Shown here: positions 13,801 to 26,464 of the stretch, one piece after another
How the letters are laid out: every line of letters begins with the position of its first letter
Position numbering within the stretch: the first letter of the stretch is position 1
Source of the DNA: Thuidium tamariscinum
Taxonomy: Eukaryota > Streptophyta > Bryopsida > Hypnales > Thuidiaceae
DNA length: 64,000 nucleotides
Reading direction: 5' to 3'
NCBI GenBank assembly: GCA_947034885.2
Contig: OZ019759.1
Coordinates: 5,024,501 to 5,088,500 of the forward strand
The notes under the pieces: generated by a model
What the model was told of the DNA's origin: nothing
Database searches by the model: none
What the model saw: the letters and a program-made list of their open reading frames with translations, nothing else
Position numbers and translations under genes: made by a program

Positions 13801-14590
13801 AGGGTCTTGATTCGTGAGTTTGAGCGTGGAGCCTTTAATTTGCCGGAACGGTGATCCGGTATGAGTCCAGGAGTGACGCGGAGGAGGTTCTGGAACTGCA
13901 GGGGTGGGTCCATGCAGAGTTAAGCAACCGCCATAGGAAAGTTCCGTCCGCCGGAAGGTTTGCCAACCATTGAGTTGATCCGCGGAACTAGGAAAGTGCG
14001 TCCTTTCAGGTTTTGGCAGTCTTTTGATCTATCGTTGTAGTAAGGGCAAGTGAAGTAGTCTTGGGTGACCTGCTAACCGGATTGGCTCAGAGCCATCCGG
14101 AAAGTTGTGAAGACCCGGATCCACCTCTACTGCAAAATCAGATACATTTGGTGTCTTTGTGTGTTTTGTGTATTTTGTTTGAGGAAAGAGAGTGTGAAGT
14201 TTATGAGTGGTAAGTCCCTACCCCTCAGAAAGATCAAGAGAGGACCCCCTGAGGGTAAAGCAGGGGTATCTAAAACCGATAAATCAAAGTGACGGAACCA
14301 AAATCCGGATTGGGACGGATCCGGGTGGAAGTGAACTCCGGATCCGAGAAAGGAATCCGGCAATAGTTGAGAGATGGATTCAGAAAGAAACGACGGATCC
14401 GGAAAAGAGTTCCGGAAAACAAGTTGGTATTCCGGATTAAAAGTAGTAACTTTGGTGTTTTGAGTTGGGAAACCTAGAAACCAGAAAACGCAACTATTAG
14501 TAACGTCTGGAATCTCCTGGGACGATATTCCGTGTCATATTATCACATTTGGGTGTGATAAAGGTGCTTTCTGCTAGACTGCGCGTACGA
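10860..14590 (+). mobile_element. TCCGGA-rich element copy T1
   Basis: A GC-rich island of about 3.7 kb inside an intron of another gene, saturated with TCCGGA, ATCCGGAT, GGAACGGA and GATCCGG words in both leader and coding sequence. It encodes the same protein family as T2 (about 16.7-20.2 kb), which lies in the opposite orientation. I found no reverse transcriptase, integrase or DDE motif, so the class is open; it may be a non-autonomous element and a link to LTR kin cannot be excluded. The copy is old and broken in several places. Ends are approximate because no clean terminal repeat or target duplication was seen. Confidence 0.55.
11321..13348 (+). pseudogene. T1-encoded protein, broken copy
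   Basis: The coding region matches the T2 protein throughout: a basic N-terminus, a globular domain with paired words VYGF and AEVYGF, HPKDG, PEKPTR, ANTIFG and TYLFHLYHH, an acidic middle, a helical coiled-coil region, then a disordered tail rich in acidic, Ser and Lys/Arg residues. Function is unknown. The conserved core plus coiled coil would suit a structural or DNA-binding protein. The coding region is interrupted by several breaks. Confidence 0.55.
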
Positions 14591-16699
14591 CAAAGTGCAA
14601 AGTGATCCGCCTAAGCGTCCAATTCAAATACCACCTTGGTCAACAAACCTTGTACACAAACTTCCAGTATCAGCGTTTCAAGTTACTACCTGATGGTAGA
14701 AGCTAGGAATCAATCGACCAAGTAGTCAATGAGTAGTTGGGTTCGGTTGCATGCAAAATGGATGGTGACTCCTTGGGTCGTTTCGAAGTGGGTAGAACTT
14801 GGCTGCTAAATCACATTCGACAAGAGATTAACATAGGCTTTCAATCGGATGTTGTGGGTGACGATTTCAAGTTCTGGATCGAACACCCCAATAAGCTACC
14901 CGTGAAGGTTTGAACGCAGTCGTACTATAGCTTTTTGCAGTGTACTTGTGATGCTTCTAGCTTTACGAGTATTATCTTTTTCTTCTGTAACGACAATTCT
15001 CACTAAACTTCCATTCGTGTTGTGTACATATAGGTGAATAGGAGGCAAGAGAAGGAGACTGCTTGTGGATTAGTAATGGAGCCCGCAGTCTTGATCATCT
15101 GTCCAGCTCTAGAGTAAAGATACTTCAATTTCAGTTTCCTGCTTTTGTTTTCATTGTTGGAAGCCATTTCCACTTTGTAATGGCAGTATCCAAGAGTAAA
15201 GGTTGAGCAACTTTATTCCATCCCGAGTTTATCATTTTGTCTATTTTGTGACATGCTTTTGACTAGAATATGTATTAATGATACAACAGCATGTGCCATT
15301 TACAATTTAAGCTATCACTGCACTATTCTCCATAAATGACAGTGTTGCTTTCCCCAGTAAAAGATCCCAAACTCGAAAATTCTACAAAAGTGGTCAGTCG
15401 ATCATCTCTTTAACATGGATTTGTATTATTTCCACCTCCTCACTGCGTAGACCAACCCTCTGTTGGCTCTGTAGACTCTAAAGTGTTGTCTTCAGTCTCG
15501 GAAGACACAGTGTCGATGGTGCTAGGGTCTTCATGCATGACATAGCGGCTACCCTTACGTACTCATTGTGCTCGCCAACGGTTTCTTCCTTCAATCACTC
15601 CAAGTGAATTGCTTGCAATACGTCGACGGTTGACATTGCCGATTGCAGTCTGATCTACAGGCATTGCTCACTCCTAGGCAAGTCGCTCGTTCCGAACAAA
15701 CCTATGTTGGATGTTCCGATACCAATGTTCGTACTGCTGTACAATTGCACTTGTTCTGGACTTGGTGCCGGAGTGTTGAGTGTGGTTTTGATTTGTTGCT
15801 TTAGCAGCATGATGTGTCTTTTCTGTCCGTTGGTAGTTCCATACTCCCAAGCTACCATACTTTGTTGAAAACCATGGAGCATGATTCACAAGAACATGCT
15901 GCATATCAACAAACAAATCCAAGTTAAATTGTGAAGTGAAACTGTAGTCACATTGGTGCCACAATGCTTCTAGCATGTAGTGACACCTACACTTTTCAGT
16001 TAGAGTATGCTCACCACATAATGAGTGACATGTTCCTCGCCAAAGCACTTGACAAATAGTTGGCCCCAATTCCGCACTTTGGTTCTAAAATCTAAACCGG
16101 ACTGCCCAGGTTTTAGGACCAAACCTGTCAAATAAGGAACTACTTTCTCAAATGCCTGCCACATCTCTATCTTGACAAGATAACCGGAACCTCTACCAAC
16201 TTGATTGTTCTCTAACCTGAGTACATCCTTCCAAACTCTATCTTGCCCTAACCAGGAAGACGGTTGAAACATCTTCAATGCATTGGCCCCATTATGTGAT
16301 GGTTTTAGTGGCACTAAATTGTTGGCCCCAGACAAGTCTTTGTCTTTAAATAGCGTCACATTGCCACCATGCACATTTGCTGCTGACAACGATTTTTCCA
16401 TCCTCTCAATGGCTTGTTCTTGCTTAGTTCGCTCTGTCATATATTCCATATAAACATGAAATGGAGGTGAAGAATCTTTTCTGTCACTCTTACAAGCAAA
16501 TGTAGAGTACAAATGTGCACTCTATGAAGCAAAATTGCCAAAATAGGTAACCAACGGTCACTAGTTCCATCAAGCATAGGCTCCTCAGCATAGCTCTTGC
16601 TAAATAGACCACCCTCCCAACTGTGTTGTCGCAATACAGGGTAAGTAAATTCCCCATTATACTCACAAAAATCACTGAAGAGTATAACTAAGTGACTCT

Positions 16700-19600
16700 A
16701 AAGATCGAACCCACGAGATTCTGTGAAGTATCTGGCCTTGTTAAGTGATTAAGATAGGTCAGTCCCAAAAACTCTACAATCCGGTTCTAGATTTAGAACC
16801 GAAAACACCAAAACAGCCCAAGGACAATCAACCCGCTATCCCGTAAAAACTGGTATTCTAACAACCTGGTCCGGAACGAATCCACTCCCTGACTATTCCG
16901 GTTTCCCAGAACTTATCCGTTCCGTCAAACTGCAACAGATCTGTACCCTAACGGATTCCGCTCCTGATTTCCTCTCTGAACCAATCCGTTCCGGATAATC
17001 CGTACGTATCCGTTCCTTAATCCGGTTTAGCTTTGCCTTTGTTTTACCATCAGAGGGGTCGCCGCTTGATTTTGTGAGCGGTAGGCCCACCGCTCCTTTC
17101 GTGATTTATAGTGGCTGAAGACCCACTTTCTACCCGTTAACTCTAAAGTTACTTCAGATCCGGTTTGATCTCTCACAGCAGCACGGATAGAAACCCGGAC
17201 TGTAGGTCACACAGAGATCCCCCGTACGATCTTCTCATACTACAACGACTTTGGAACTACTTCCCATTCCTGTGGAGTCAGGTGGTTACAAGTATACCCG
17301 TCCGTTCCAACGTTAACCAGAACTCTTCCGTTTGTCACTAGGACGGTGAGACCTCACAGGAGATCGGACACTCAACTAGATTTCCCACCCAGGAGCTCTA
17401 GCACGACTAAGGAATCCCTCCCTATCGTCTAGCCTAACAACGGCTTTCTCACCCGGAATCTTAAGTTCTAGAAGCACAAAGGCACTAGAAATACACTCCC
17501 AACTCTTCTCTACCCGTTCTCATACACTTTAGACACGGAAAATAAACACCAAAGGGAGAATGTCGTCTGCAAAACCACTTGCGCCTTCCTAACTCCACGT
17601 CACGCCGCCCTGCCAAACTCGGGAGATACACGCGCAAAGCAAGAGAGAATAAAATACACAAGGAAATGCAAAAGAAAGACTCCCAGTCCACCGCGAGGGG
17701 ACTGACTTAAATAATGGGCAAAAAGAAAAAAGTGCCATACAAGTCTGCCGCGATTAACGCTCGGCGGATTCGTTCCTACCTACTCTTGAACCGGAACGGA
17801 TTCCAACCCGTTCCAAGTTCCTAATCCGGACCAGATTACTTCCTGATCCGATTCTAAGTAAAAACTAAAAATACAAGAAATCCTAACACCTAATTCTCTG
17901 CCTCCGCTACTCTAGAGCCTATAGTTGGGCTTTCCGCCCTTCTTATCTGCTCGAAAACCTCAGTGAGGTTCCGATTCCGTTCCCCGTCCACTGCAACCGG
18001 AGTTCCAGCGATCGGGTTTGCAAGAGACTCCGACAATTGGATTGCCTCTCGCTGTTTACCGATCGACGCCCGCTCCGACTTCTTGGACTGTGGCGTCTTG
18101 TCCTTCCCTGGCCTCTGAGGTAACCCTTCGGAAAGATCCGGAAGAGTCAGATCGGAGAGTCTGATCGGAATTTTTGTTAGTCTCCGGCTGCAGTCCTCCA
18201 TTCGTTCGGCAGCCTTCCAAACCTCTACCAGAGTTGTCTCCACCTGCTCGGAGAAGTCGGAGAGGGTCCGGACTATCCGGCTTCCGGATAGTTTCTTCTC
18301 CTTATGGATCTCCTTGTCAAATAACCGAGGCTGAATGGCAGCCGATCCGGGTTCTCCGAATATGGCCTTCACGTGCTCAGCCAGCTTGACGGTCTCCGCC
18401 GCCATCTCCTTAGTAGCGGCCTCGTTGTCCCTCAGGACAAGGAGTTCCGCTTTCAAACCGTCAACTTCCTCCTGAAGTTTCCGGTTTTCCGCCTCCTGCT
18501 TAGTGAGATCCGTGGGTGAGGCGATGCAATTCCCTACTACACCCGAAAGAGAACTATCCGGTTGGCCATTGACCATATCCGTGATAGACTCCAGGGTGAT
18601 TCGTTTGATCTCCCAATCCGCTCGGATGTTGCACAGGATGATTGTCAACTTCTCGAACGGATCTTTGGGATCCGTTTCTTCTACTGCCGGTTCGGATGGT
18701 CCCGGTCTGTCTTCCACGGCCGGATTCTTACGGACCGGAGGCGATCCTCTCGTGTTCGGCGGTGTGGTCTTCTGTCGCTTCACGAGCGGAACTTCGGGTT
18801 CTTCGTTCTTGTCCTCGTCCTCCGCTTCCGTTTCGGATTCGGAATAGACCTCCTCATCATCCGTTTCCGACTCCCCGTACTTCAGGACTATCTCCTGAGC
18901 GTTCCACGTCTTCTCCTCCGTAGCTGTGAGGAGCAGCAAGTGGTGGTAGAGGTGGAAGAGGTAGGGAGAGATTGGAGTCACCCTACTCTTCCCGATGTTG
19001 TTCAGCAACCGGGCAATCAAGTCCACCACGATCCGACCCCAATCCACCTTCCGTTCTCTGCTCAGGGCGCCGAAGATCGTGTTGGCTAGGCCGACCGTCA
19101 CCCGGGTCGGCTTTTCCGGATGAAGGACCGGAAGTAGAAACTTCAACAGGCGTCTATGCCTGTCGTCGTTGCAGTCCATCACCCGGAATCCGTCCTTTGG
19201 GTGAGGGGTGCCGTGGAACTTATTCTGGAGGAAGTCTACCTTCCTCCCGGCCGGTCCATGCCTCTGGTGCTTGAACCCGTAAACCGCTCTCCAGTGCGCT
19301 TCCGTCCATTTGTGTGCCATTCCCCGTTCCGTGTTGTCAAACTGGTTCGACACCTTCCCCAACAACTCCTTGACCATCCGCTCCTCCTTGAACCCCTAGG
19401 GTATCTCTGCAAACCCTAGGCACCCCATGGTGGTCAAGTCCGCCATCAAATTGCCTTTCTCCGGTTTTGTGGAAGGGATGAGCGGAACTACTTTTCTAAG
19501 TTTCACTCCTGCGGGCGGGGGTGTAGTCGACTTATTCCTCTTCCGGCGTAGCTGCGGCATGGCAACTATCCGGAAACCCACACTACCTCACTTCCCTCCT

Positions 19601-20190
19601 AGCCGCACGTCCCGTTCCTCACACTCACAACATAGACAGCCTGAAATAACCACCTGCACAAACACACACACACCTCCCGCGCACACCAGCGCACCGGCGC
19701 AGCCGTCTGAAACCCGCGCACACTAACAACCGCCCACTCTGACAAATACCAAGTACTACCACTGACAGCCGCGCCACAGAAAGTTGCGCCACAAAACGCA
19801 CACGGAAAACTAACTCACAGAAAGGCAAATGAACTCAAAACGCTGAGGGTTGAAAAACACACAACGGAGCGCCTAAGAGCAAATGGGCAAACTGAAAATG
19901 TCAGGCTTTATATAGTCTCCAAAAATGGATCCAATCTTCCGTTCCTGATCTTCCGTTTCCGTTCCCATCCAATCTGTATCAAGCCCGGAAAGGATCCGTT
20001 CCGTTGTGGAACTGAATCCGGATAGGATCCGCTCCGGTTCTATAGGGGTCCGAAATCATTTCCGTTCCGGTTTTCCATTGTCATGGACCGGATTTGTTCC
20101 GCTACCAGTCACTACAGCATTATCTGGTATCATTGCAGGATCTTACCCGTTCCATGAGAAAGTCCGGTTGCTAAGTTCCTGACTTCCGCT
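16700..20190 (-). mobile_element. TCCGGA-rich element copy T2
   Basis: Second copy of the T1 element, inverted relative to T1 and lodged inside the transposase-like gene, which resumes on either side. It is GC-rich and full of TCCGGA / ATCCGTTCC / GGAACGGAT words. Besides the main reading frame, a short downstream region (about 16,900-17,090) matches the T1 region at 14,200-14,290 (shared phrase pattern LPL.K....P..GK), so both copies share layout to the 3' end. Family unassigned; class uncertain. The coding part looks nearly whole, with about one break. Ends are approximate. Confidence 0.6.
17890..19581 (-). pseudogene. T2-encoded protein, nearly whole
   Basis: A 495-residue frame (19377-17890) with an upstream in-frame extension to 19581. 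The basic N-terminus is followed by a globular domain (HWRAVYGF, HPKDGFRV, PEKPTRVTVGLANTIFG, SPYLFHLYHH) shared with T1. After it come a very acidic stretch near residues 170-200, a predicted coiled coil around 280-320, and a Ser/Lys-rich tail. No catalytic motif was seen. The conserved first domain suggests selection on the protein in the past. Unknown function; a nucleic-acid-binding or Gag-like structural role are both conceivable, neither is shown. Confidence 0.6.
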
Positions 20191-21965
20191 CCCAAAACTT
20201 GCTTAAACAGAAAAAAATCAAAAATATGCCTTGCCACATGTGTGCCCTTGCCTTAGATACCTTATGGGCTTGTGCATTAGAAACTAGTTGTACCAGCCGA
20301 TGACGTTCTTGGAGACAGTATATACATGAATGCTTAGTGTTTGCACCATGGCGCAAACCATACATACATTTTATGGTTTTCATGTCAGTAGTGAGGTGCC
20401 ACTCAACCTTGAAGGAACCAACATCCCGAACTTGTAATTCCTTTCCATCTCCTTGAGACCAAATGATGGCAGGAAACTGGGTTTGTTCAAACACCCACTT
20501 CAAAATTTTGTGTGTTTCCTTTAAAACTTGAAAGCAGGCAATTGGCCAGATTTCCTGCTCGCTTTGCACTAAAAAATACTTTTCATTGTCTGTAGTCATC
20601 GATGGATCCAATGTACGGTTCATTAGCGTCATGCTTACACGTTCAAATTTTTTGCCATGAACTATCTCAGCCTCGTCAAGCTTTAAAACAAAGACTAACG
20701 GGTTGGATCCAAGCTCTACACACACAACAAATAGAATTTTCATTGCCATTCATGAAAATGCTACAACCAATCACTAACAACAATATGTAGGCTTTCATTC
20801 TAACTGTTGTTACTAGTGCCTATCACTTACTTATTGCCCCTCAAATTACTACAAACGTTACTTAATTATAGACAGCAAGAGTTGGAATTGAAAATACCAT
20901 CTTGGGTGATGCTATATAGTTTGACCATTGTTCTTTGAACTGCCTCAATGTCAACAAACATAGTATTTTTGTCATTAAGAACAATCTTCTCTATTTGCAG
21001 ACCCTTCCCCTTGGACTTGTCTTTAGAATTCTTTGAGCTTGTTGGAACCTCCAAGATGTTGTTGACGTGTTGGTAGTCCCCAACCATGTCCCTCAAATTT
21101 CCATTCAACTTTCTTCGCAGCAAACTGACCTGGAGAAGTAGAACATCACATTTGATGAATCCGGCATCCATTAGGAAAGCATATAATGTTTGAAATTCTT
21201 TATTGCAAAAAACAGTACAAATTCTACATGGAAATCTCACCTGAAATGGATTCAGTAGTAGTCCATGCCCGTTTAGCCTCTTATCTGCCAATGAGATCCG
21301 ATTTCGTACTGCCTTCACAATTAGACCGTAGCCTCTTTGAGACACCCCGGATTCATCACAAGCTGCAAGCATGGCCTTCGCATTAATACTACCTCCAATG
21401 TTCCCAATTGTATCATTTGCAATTTCAGTGGCTACAAACTGAAATTTAGGCGAATCAAGCAATGAACGTCTTTCTTGACGTGACAACATTCTTGCAAGGG
21501 TAGTAGCACTAACAACTTGACTTCGATTGTCTCCCCAAACACGCTTTCTCTTTTTAGCCTCCCTGTTAGCTTCTTGTGTCTCTTCCACTTCCTGAGGATT
21601 CAACAAAGTTCGAATCTCAATCCTCCTCTTCTTGGCATTTCCACTATTGTTCCTCCAACAATAGTTGCGGAGAGGCATCTAGGAGAGGTAATGCTTTTTG
21701 TAGCTTAATTCTAGCCTTATCCAACAATAATGCAAGAATTTCCCTGTTTCTCTTTCTTTCTATCCTATTCTCATTCACCTACTCCCACATCCATTGTTGA
21801 TTTTGCTCCTAAACCTAGAAATTCCTTTCATTAATTCAAGCTTGCTCTATGTAGTTTTTCTCTCAATCTTCTTGCAACTACGTTATTTCCACCTCTTGCT
21901 TTTGTTGTTGTATTTGACTTTAGAGCTCGAGGTTATTCATATTCTCCATGTGTGCCTTTTGCATA

Positions 21966-24900
21966 TTAGCCATCTCCTTCATGTAAGTTGCCATGGGGTC
22001 CATTTTCCTCTTTTTTTCTAGTCGATTGGCAGGCCAGGGCGGCTTTGGTGTTTGAGTAGCTGGCGACAATATAGAGGATACCAGAGAGTCTAGAACATCT
22101 GGTGCTAGACGATTTGTTGGTTAGAATGTCATCAAGCCCCTCGTCATCATTGAACTCATCGTCATCATCCTCCTCTTCAGATGTATCTTCAGAATCGTGG
22201 AAGATAGGAATTGGTTGCCTTATTTGTTGAGTTGGAAGAGAATCTTGACTAGACCGAAGTGACTTTGATGAAGTGGGATCTAAATGCGTTCCAGGTGGAG
22301 CATCTGTAGACTGAATTTGATATCCACTTCCAAGGAAGTCACTCCTGTCAAGCGTCATTACCTTAGAACAAATGTCTTCCCAGTATGAAGAATCGTCTAG
22401 TAAGCCGGAGGCAAACACATCGACACAACTCATCTGCTCTTAGAGAATTCATTATATTAGTTTAGCATTCACAATATTGACTTTGAATTTGCTCAAATTG
22501 AGATAAAAGAAACATTGTTAAATTCTAAAAAATAACAATTGAATTGAAAACATGCAAATCAGCTCTATTAGAGCTGAATTACAAGAAGGATGCTTACCAT
22601 AGCAGCACATGTTAGCTTCCCGCCAGCAAATCCAAAGAAAACGCACATGTTCAGAGTACAGAACTTCCTAATTAGCCACAAGTAGAATTCCATTCGAAGT
22701 TCAAGATTGTTTAACCAGTACTCGAGCTCACTATATGCCCTAGCCTTCATATACCTCACAGTCTCTGGACATAAGAACTCTTTAGGGATTTTCACTTGCA
22801 CAAGATTCTTGGGATTCTGAAGGAACATCAGAAAAACTTTCTTAGGTGTTTTTGAGGCCGCCATATCTCCAAGCCGGTCATTTTTCCCTGCATAGTATTC
22901 GGCAAACTTCTTGTTGTATGTGCCTAGAGTCTTGTTTGTCTCCACATATTGTAGCACCTTGGCTTGCTCCTTCTCGTCACTACAAACACTAGAAGAAAAC
23001 TACACTATTTATGCCAAAAACTGCATTAAACTTGCCAAACTTGCATTTTATTTAACAGAGACTGCGTTGGGATTGCGTTGCATTCAATGTAACGTGTGGA
23101 GTGGATTATGTTGAGTTCTCCCTTCATAACACAAAATTTTGCGTTTCAACGTGTCAACACAAAATTGAACAAGGAAAACGTAGAATTTTGTGTTAGAATG
23201 AAAAAATCAACATGACAAATCAGGACTTCAACACAATCCACTCTATGCGTTACGTTGAATGCAACACAATTTCAACACAATTTTTGTCAAATACAATGTA
23301 GTTTTCTTCTAGTGAAATGAACAGCCATGAAGTGACTTCTTCAACTTTAGGTTCTTTTTTAAACATGGAGGCCATAACTATATTAAAATATGGATTATCT
23401 AGAGTGGACTTTTCTTTGTTGTCAATCCCTGGCAGCCACTGAAAGTCTACAACTCCAAATCCCATTCGCTTGACCGTTTTGGTTGTCTATGCACCCGAGG
23501 TCCACCCAGAGTGCTTGTTTGTATTTAAGTCATAAGTCTGATAATACCTAGTTGATGTTGGCTTCACAAACTTGGTTTTGTGCTCCAAGAAGACCTAAAA
23601 GAAAGCAAATGCATCCTTCGATAGTTGGACACATGTCTTGTTTCTTAATCTGACCATTTTTGCCTCAGCAAAATACTTTTCCCTGGGTCTATGAAGGAGG
23701 ATGTCCATGGTGGCTCTCAAGAACATTAGGTCGTTCTTGAAAGTCTTCCAATTCTCTACAATGATTTTGTTCTTGGCATTCATCAAACCGAGTTTAGGCT
23801 TTACTTGATGAAGCTCCTTCTTCACCAGGTGCATTTGTTTTCGCCTCTCCGCCCACTCTTTTGTTGTGTAGCAACTATTAAGCACCAAGGTTATTGCTTT
23901 GATTGTCACCTTTAGATAGGAATACCTCCACTTTTCTCTAGACTGGTTCACTAAATGGTTGGCAAGCTTTGCCAATTTGTCATAGCTAAGATTGCCTAAG
24001 AATTTTAAAAATTCACAAGAAAGCATGCAATTGTCTAGGTTCCAATCTGCCCTAGCATTAAAGAACTTATTAGTCTCCGAATTCAAAAGCTCTCCATGAG
24101 CGGATGTATTAATAACCTCTCTCCATAGGTTATAAATTTCATCTGGGGTGGTGATAAGCTTTAGTTCATTTACGAATTTCAACTTCTCTTCTTTATCTTT
24201 TGTCTTCGATATCTTCAAGTTCTTGTTTACATCAATCATAGAGAATCGTACGTAGACAACTTTCTCAAACTCCTGAGGTTGAAGTGAAAATATTAGAACT
24301 AGCATTATTAATTTATTTAAATTTGAAATTTCATTTAAATGGGGTAAAAAGACTTGCTTAAAGAAATGAAAACCAGAATAGTGATTCAACTCTACTAGAG
24401 CTGAATTGCTTACATTGAATTTATCTCTATTCCGGAGGTTTTCTGTCGTCCTTCTAATTGTTGATGTGGTTCCAACGGATGACACATCTTTGGGATTCTT
24501 TGGCCTACCCATGGCTTCCCGCACTGTCCGGGCTCCGAGAATGTTCGTAGCCCATGATAGTTGTGTTGCTATAAAGTGATTTATCCGATTGTAGTATGCA
24601 GAAATATTCCTCAACTTCTCTACATCATCCGACCATACAATGAAGCATTTCCATGTCCTGAAATATTTCTTCATTTCTTTGTCTATACCATTTGCATTGT
24701 TGAGAATCCACTTGCTTGCCTCAACACTATGTTGACTGTTGATAATATAAAACTCGCCGTCCATGACATCCTCCCATTTGGTGGGCTTCTCTGATAGACC
24801 AATAGGCATTACACACAAGTTTTGTTTGTTAGCCTTATCTAGAATATTTATGAGCTATGTTACCATGTCGTCAAGAATGCGGTTATCTTTTGAACGTATA

Positions 24901-25902
24901 TTGAAAGTGGAGGGTGTTGCAATGAGTTTGGAGATGGCAATCTCTTTCTTCTCCCCTATTGGCAAAATGTATGCATCCTCGCATGAAGTCCAAAATCTCT
25001 AGTAGACCTCACTAACTAACTTATAGTCTTGTTTCTTCTTAGTCTTCCGCGAATGAGTCACATTTTGTATTTCCTCAAAATAACTGCCCTATGTGATTTT
25101 GGATTGCTTAGTTGATTATGATGGTATTATTTGGTTTGAAGCCGAGGCAGGCTTTTTTCCCTGCTTTTGAGTTGGTGTTTTTGCTTGCTTTTGACTACTA
25201 CGTTTTCCTCTATCAGACCTCGTCTCAATTGCAAAATTACACCTTGAACTCTCACTCCCACCAACGTTTTCCATCTTTAAGGACACAAAGCGAGCTTTCT
25301 TCAATTCATCCCTCAATTGCAGCTTTCCTTTTAGCGTACTGAAATCAGTAAACATATACCGAAGCTTGGCCACAAGACGTCTCCCATTTATGGGTGTCCC
25401 GTTGGAGTCTTTCCATTCTTTGTTGTCCAATTTCTTTTCAAATTCTTTTATTTCATCAACAAACATAGAAGTCTCTAAACTCTTGACAAAGGGAGTGAAT
25501 GTGAAGGGAATCTACAATGAATCTAGAATTATGGTAAAGTGATACGGCTTTTTGTTGGGTTGATCTAGGTCTGATGCCACACTTCATTCTAATGGTTGGA
25601 TGTACATCCGCCTCACCATCTTTCACTTTTTCTTCGAAAAAGAGCTGAATGTAGACAATGGATTTTTTAAACTTGTACGAGAAAGCCATGTCATTTCTAA
25701 ACGGGATCATGTGGAAGCTCCAACTCTCTACTTGCTCAGGATCCTTGAATTCCCAAATCTCACTGTCACTTAGCATCATGTCTTCTTCCACATTTTCGAC
25801 AACATTTTCTATCTCACATTGTTTAAAATACTGCTCCAAACTTGCGACTTGTTCTTCTATCTTGTATTCTTGTTATTCAAAAGAAAGGTTAGATGTTCTC
25901 AT
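21966..25902 (-). pseudogene. ParB1: ParB/DGQHR-like plus DNA-methyltransferase-like protein
   Basis: Three exons read on minus: 25902-24414, 24272-22598, 22433-21966, with GTAAGC donors at 24413 and 22597. Order of parts: an N-terminal domain (IWEFKDPEQVESWSFHM) shared with ParB3; a Lys/Ser linker; a ParB-like core (LCVMPIGLSEKPTKWEDV, then FYIINSQHSVEASKW, then WKCFIVWSDD and ISAYYNRINH) like the GxxHR..A and asparagine motifs of ParB; and a long helical region. The C-terminal half looks like a beta-class amino-methyltransferase: motif IV degenerated to FGVVDFQWLPG, motif I as FFGFAGGKLTCAA, then VDVFASGLLDDSSY. An acidic tail follows. A CACTA MITE sits in exon 2, and joining its flanks after removing one target copy keeps the frame open through WLFICSDEKEQAK. 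A few in-frame stops near the start and before the ParB core suggest a recent pseudogene. Identification is by motif pattern only. Confidence 0.65.
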
Positions 25903-26464
25903 TTTCAGGTCAAATTGAGCTGATCTGAGCGTTCTATATTTTTTTCACTATTTTAGCAGTCTTTCATTAAATTTACAAAGTTGGGCTTACAAATTTTTTA
26001 ATATATATACCGTAATCTTGTTGTGCCATTCAACTCAATTGGAGCTGAATGGTAGTCTCCTGTTAATAATTTATGATTTTTTCATATGTCTTAGTGGTGT
26101 TTATTGATGAATATCTTGAATGTAATCATTTTTTACATTGTACATGATTCTTATTAGGAGTCTTTTTAGTATTATTTGGAAATTTCAAGAACATAATAGG
26201 ATTTTTTAAACGTTTGAATGTGAATAATTTTTTTCATACTTCAACCTTGTCACACTTGAAGCAATCCGGTGTTTGTTTTTAAGGTTTTTATTATAAGGTT
26301 TACAATTTACCTCTAGTAGAGCTAAATTGCAAAGGTGGAATTATGGGGACCGCTGGTAAACATTCGTTAGTTTATCTCGATTGGAGCTGAATTTCAGAGT
26401 GTTTACTAAAGGACCAAAAAGTTCTTTCCTTGCAATTCAGCTCTACCAGAGCTGAACTGCAAGG
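22557..26464. repeat. ParB1-associated palindromes, six copies
   Basis: Imperfect palindromes around the core CAGCTCTANTAGAGCTG, usually extending to GCAATT..AATTGC. Copies lie at 22557-22580, 24384-24406, 26026-26052, 26302-26330, about 26375-26393 (weak) and 26428-26464. The last is a 37-bp palindrome with two mismatched pairs. Four lie upstream of the start codon; the other two lie in the two introns, one within a few bases of its donor GTAAGC and the other about 15 bases past it. None was seen elsewhere in the window. Confidence 0.88.
22987..23314. mobile_element. CACTA-type MITE in ParB1 exon 2
   Basis: 328 bp, starting CACTAGAAGAAAACTACA and ending with its reverse complement (TGTAGTTTTCTTCTAGTG), flanked on both sides by AAA, the 3-bp target duplication typical of CACTA elements. 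The arms pair further in (GCGTTGCATTCAATGTAACG against CGTTACGTTGAATGCAAC). No coding capacity. It interrupts coding sequence, so it arrived after the gene. Confidence 0.92.

Larger units (their letters stand above)
9847..15117 (+). pseudogene. Unknown spliced gene split by an inserted element
   Basis: I do not recognise the family. Coding sequence appears at 9847 to about 10198, 10292-10811 (CAG acceptor, GTAAGT donor), about 14620-14907, and 15034-15117, ending in TAA. The 10292 exon encodes an alpha/beta protein with aromatic-rich phrases such as PSFFEDWVDVRSV and NPAWSLLDMITSEAF. The 14.6-14.9 kb piece reads GRFEVGRTWLLNHIRQEI, then FKFWIEHPNKLPVK, and joins in frame to the last exon. Linking the right-hand exons to the left ones across the TCCGGA-rich element is inference from strand and splice phase. 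One in-frame TAG lies in the second exon and at least two stops in the third, so it is probably dead. It faces the convergent transposase-like gene ending at 15440. Confidence 0.4.
15440..21678 (-). pseudogene. DDE-like transposase gene, split by element T2
   Basis: Read on the minus strand. 21678-20866 encodes a Lys/Arg-rich start and a helical region (QERRSLLDS, CDESGVSQRGYGLIVKAVRN). 20749-20190 continues with KLDEAEIVHGKKFERVSM, FPAIIWSQGDGKELQV and VEWHLTTDMKTIKCMYGL, then HGANTKHSCIYC. The last pattern (D-x-K, Gly-Ala, paired cysteines) resembles transposase-like proteins of plants and animals with a 'DLKF..GL.GA...H.C.WC' core; that assignment is from memory and moderate. After T2 the frame resumes at 16670-15440 with WLPILAILLHRVH, then YGSLGVWNYQRTEKTHH, and an acidic tail. 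A few in-frame stops are present. It lies directly downstream of ParB1 on the same strand and may belong to the same larger element. Confidence 0.55.

Noticed and set aside
18174-19419. Plus-strand frames opposite the T2 protein
   Set aside because: Antisense shadows of the 495-residue minus-strand frame, caused by high GC; no domain-like sequence.
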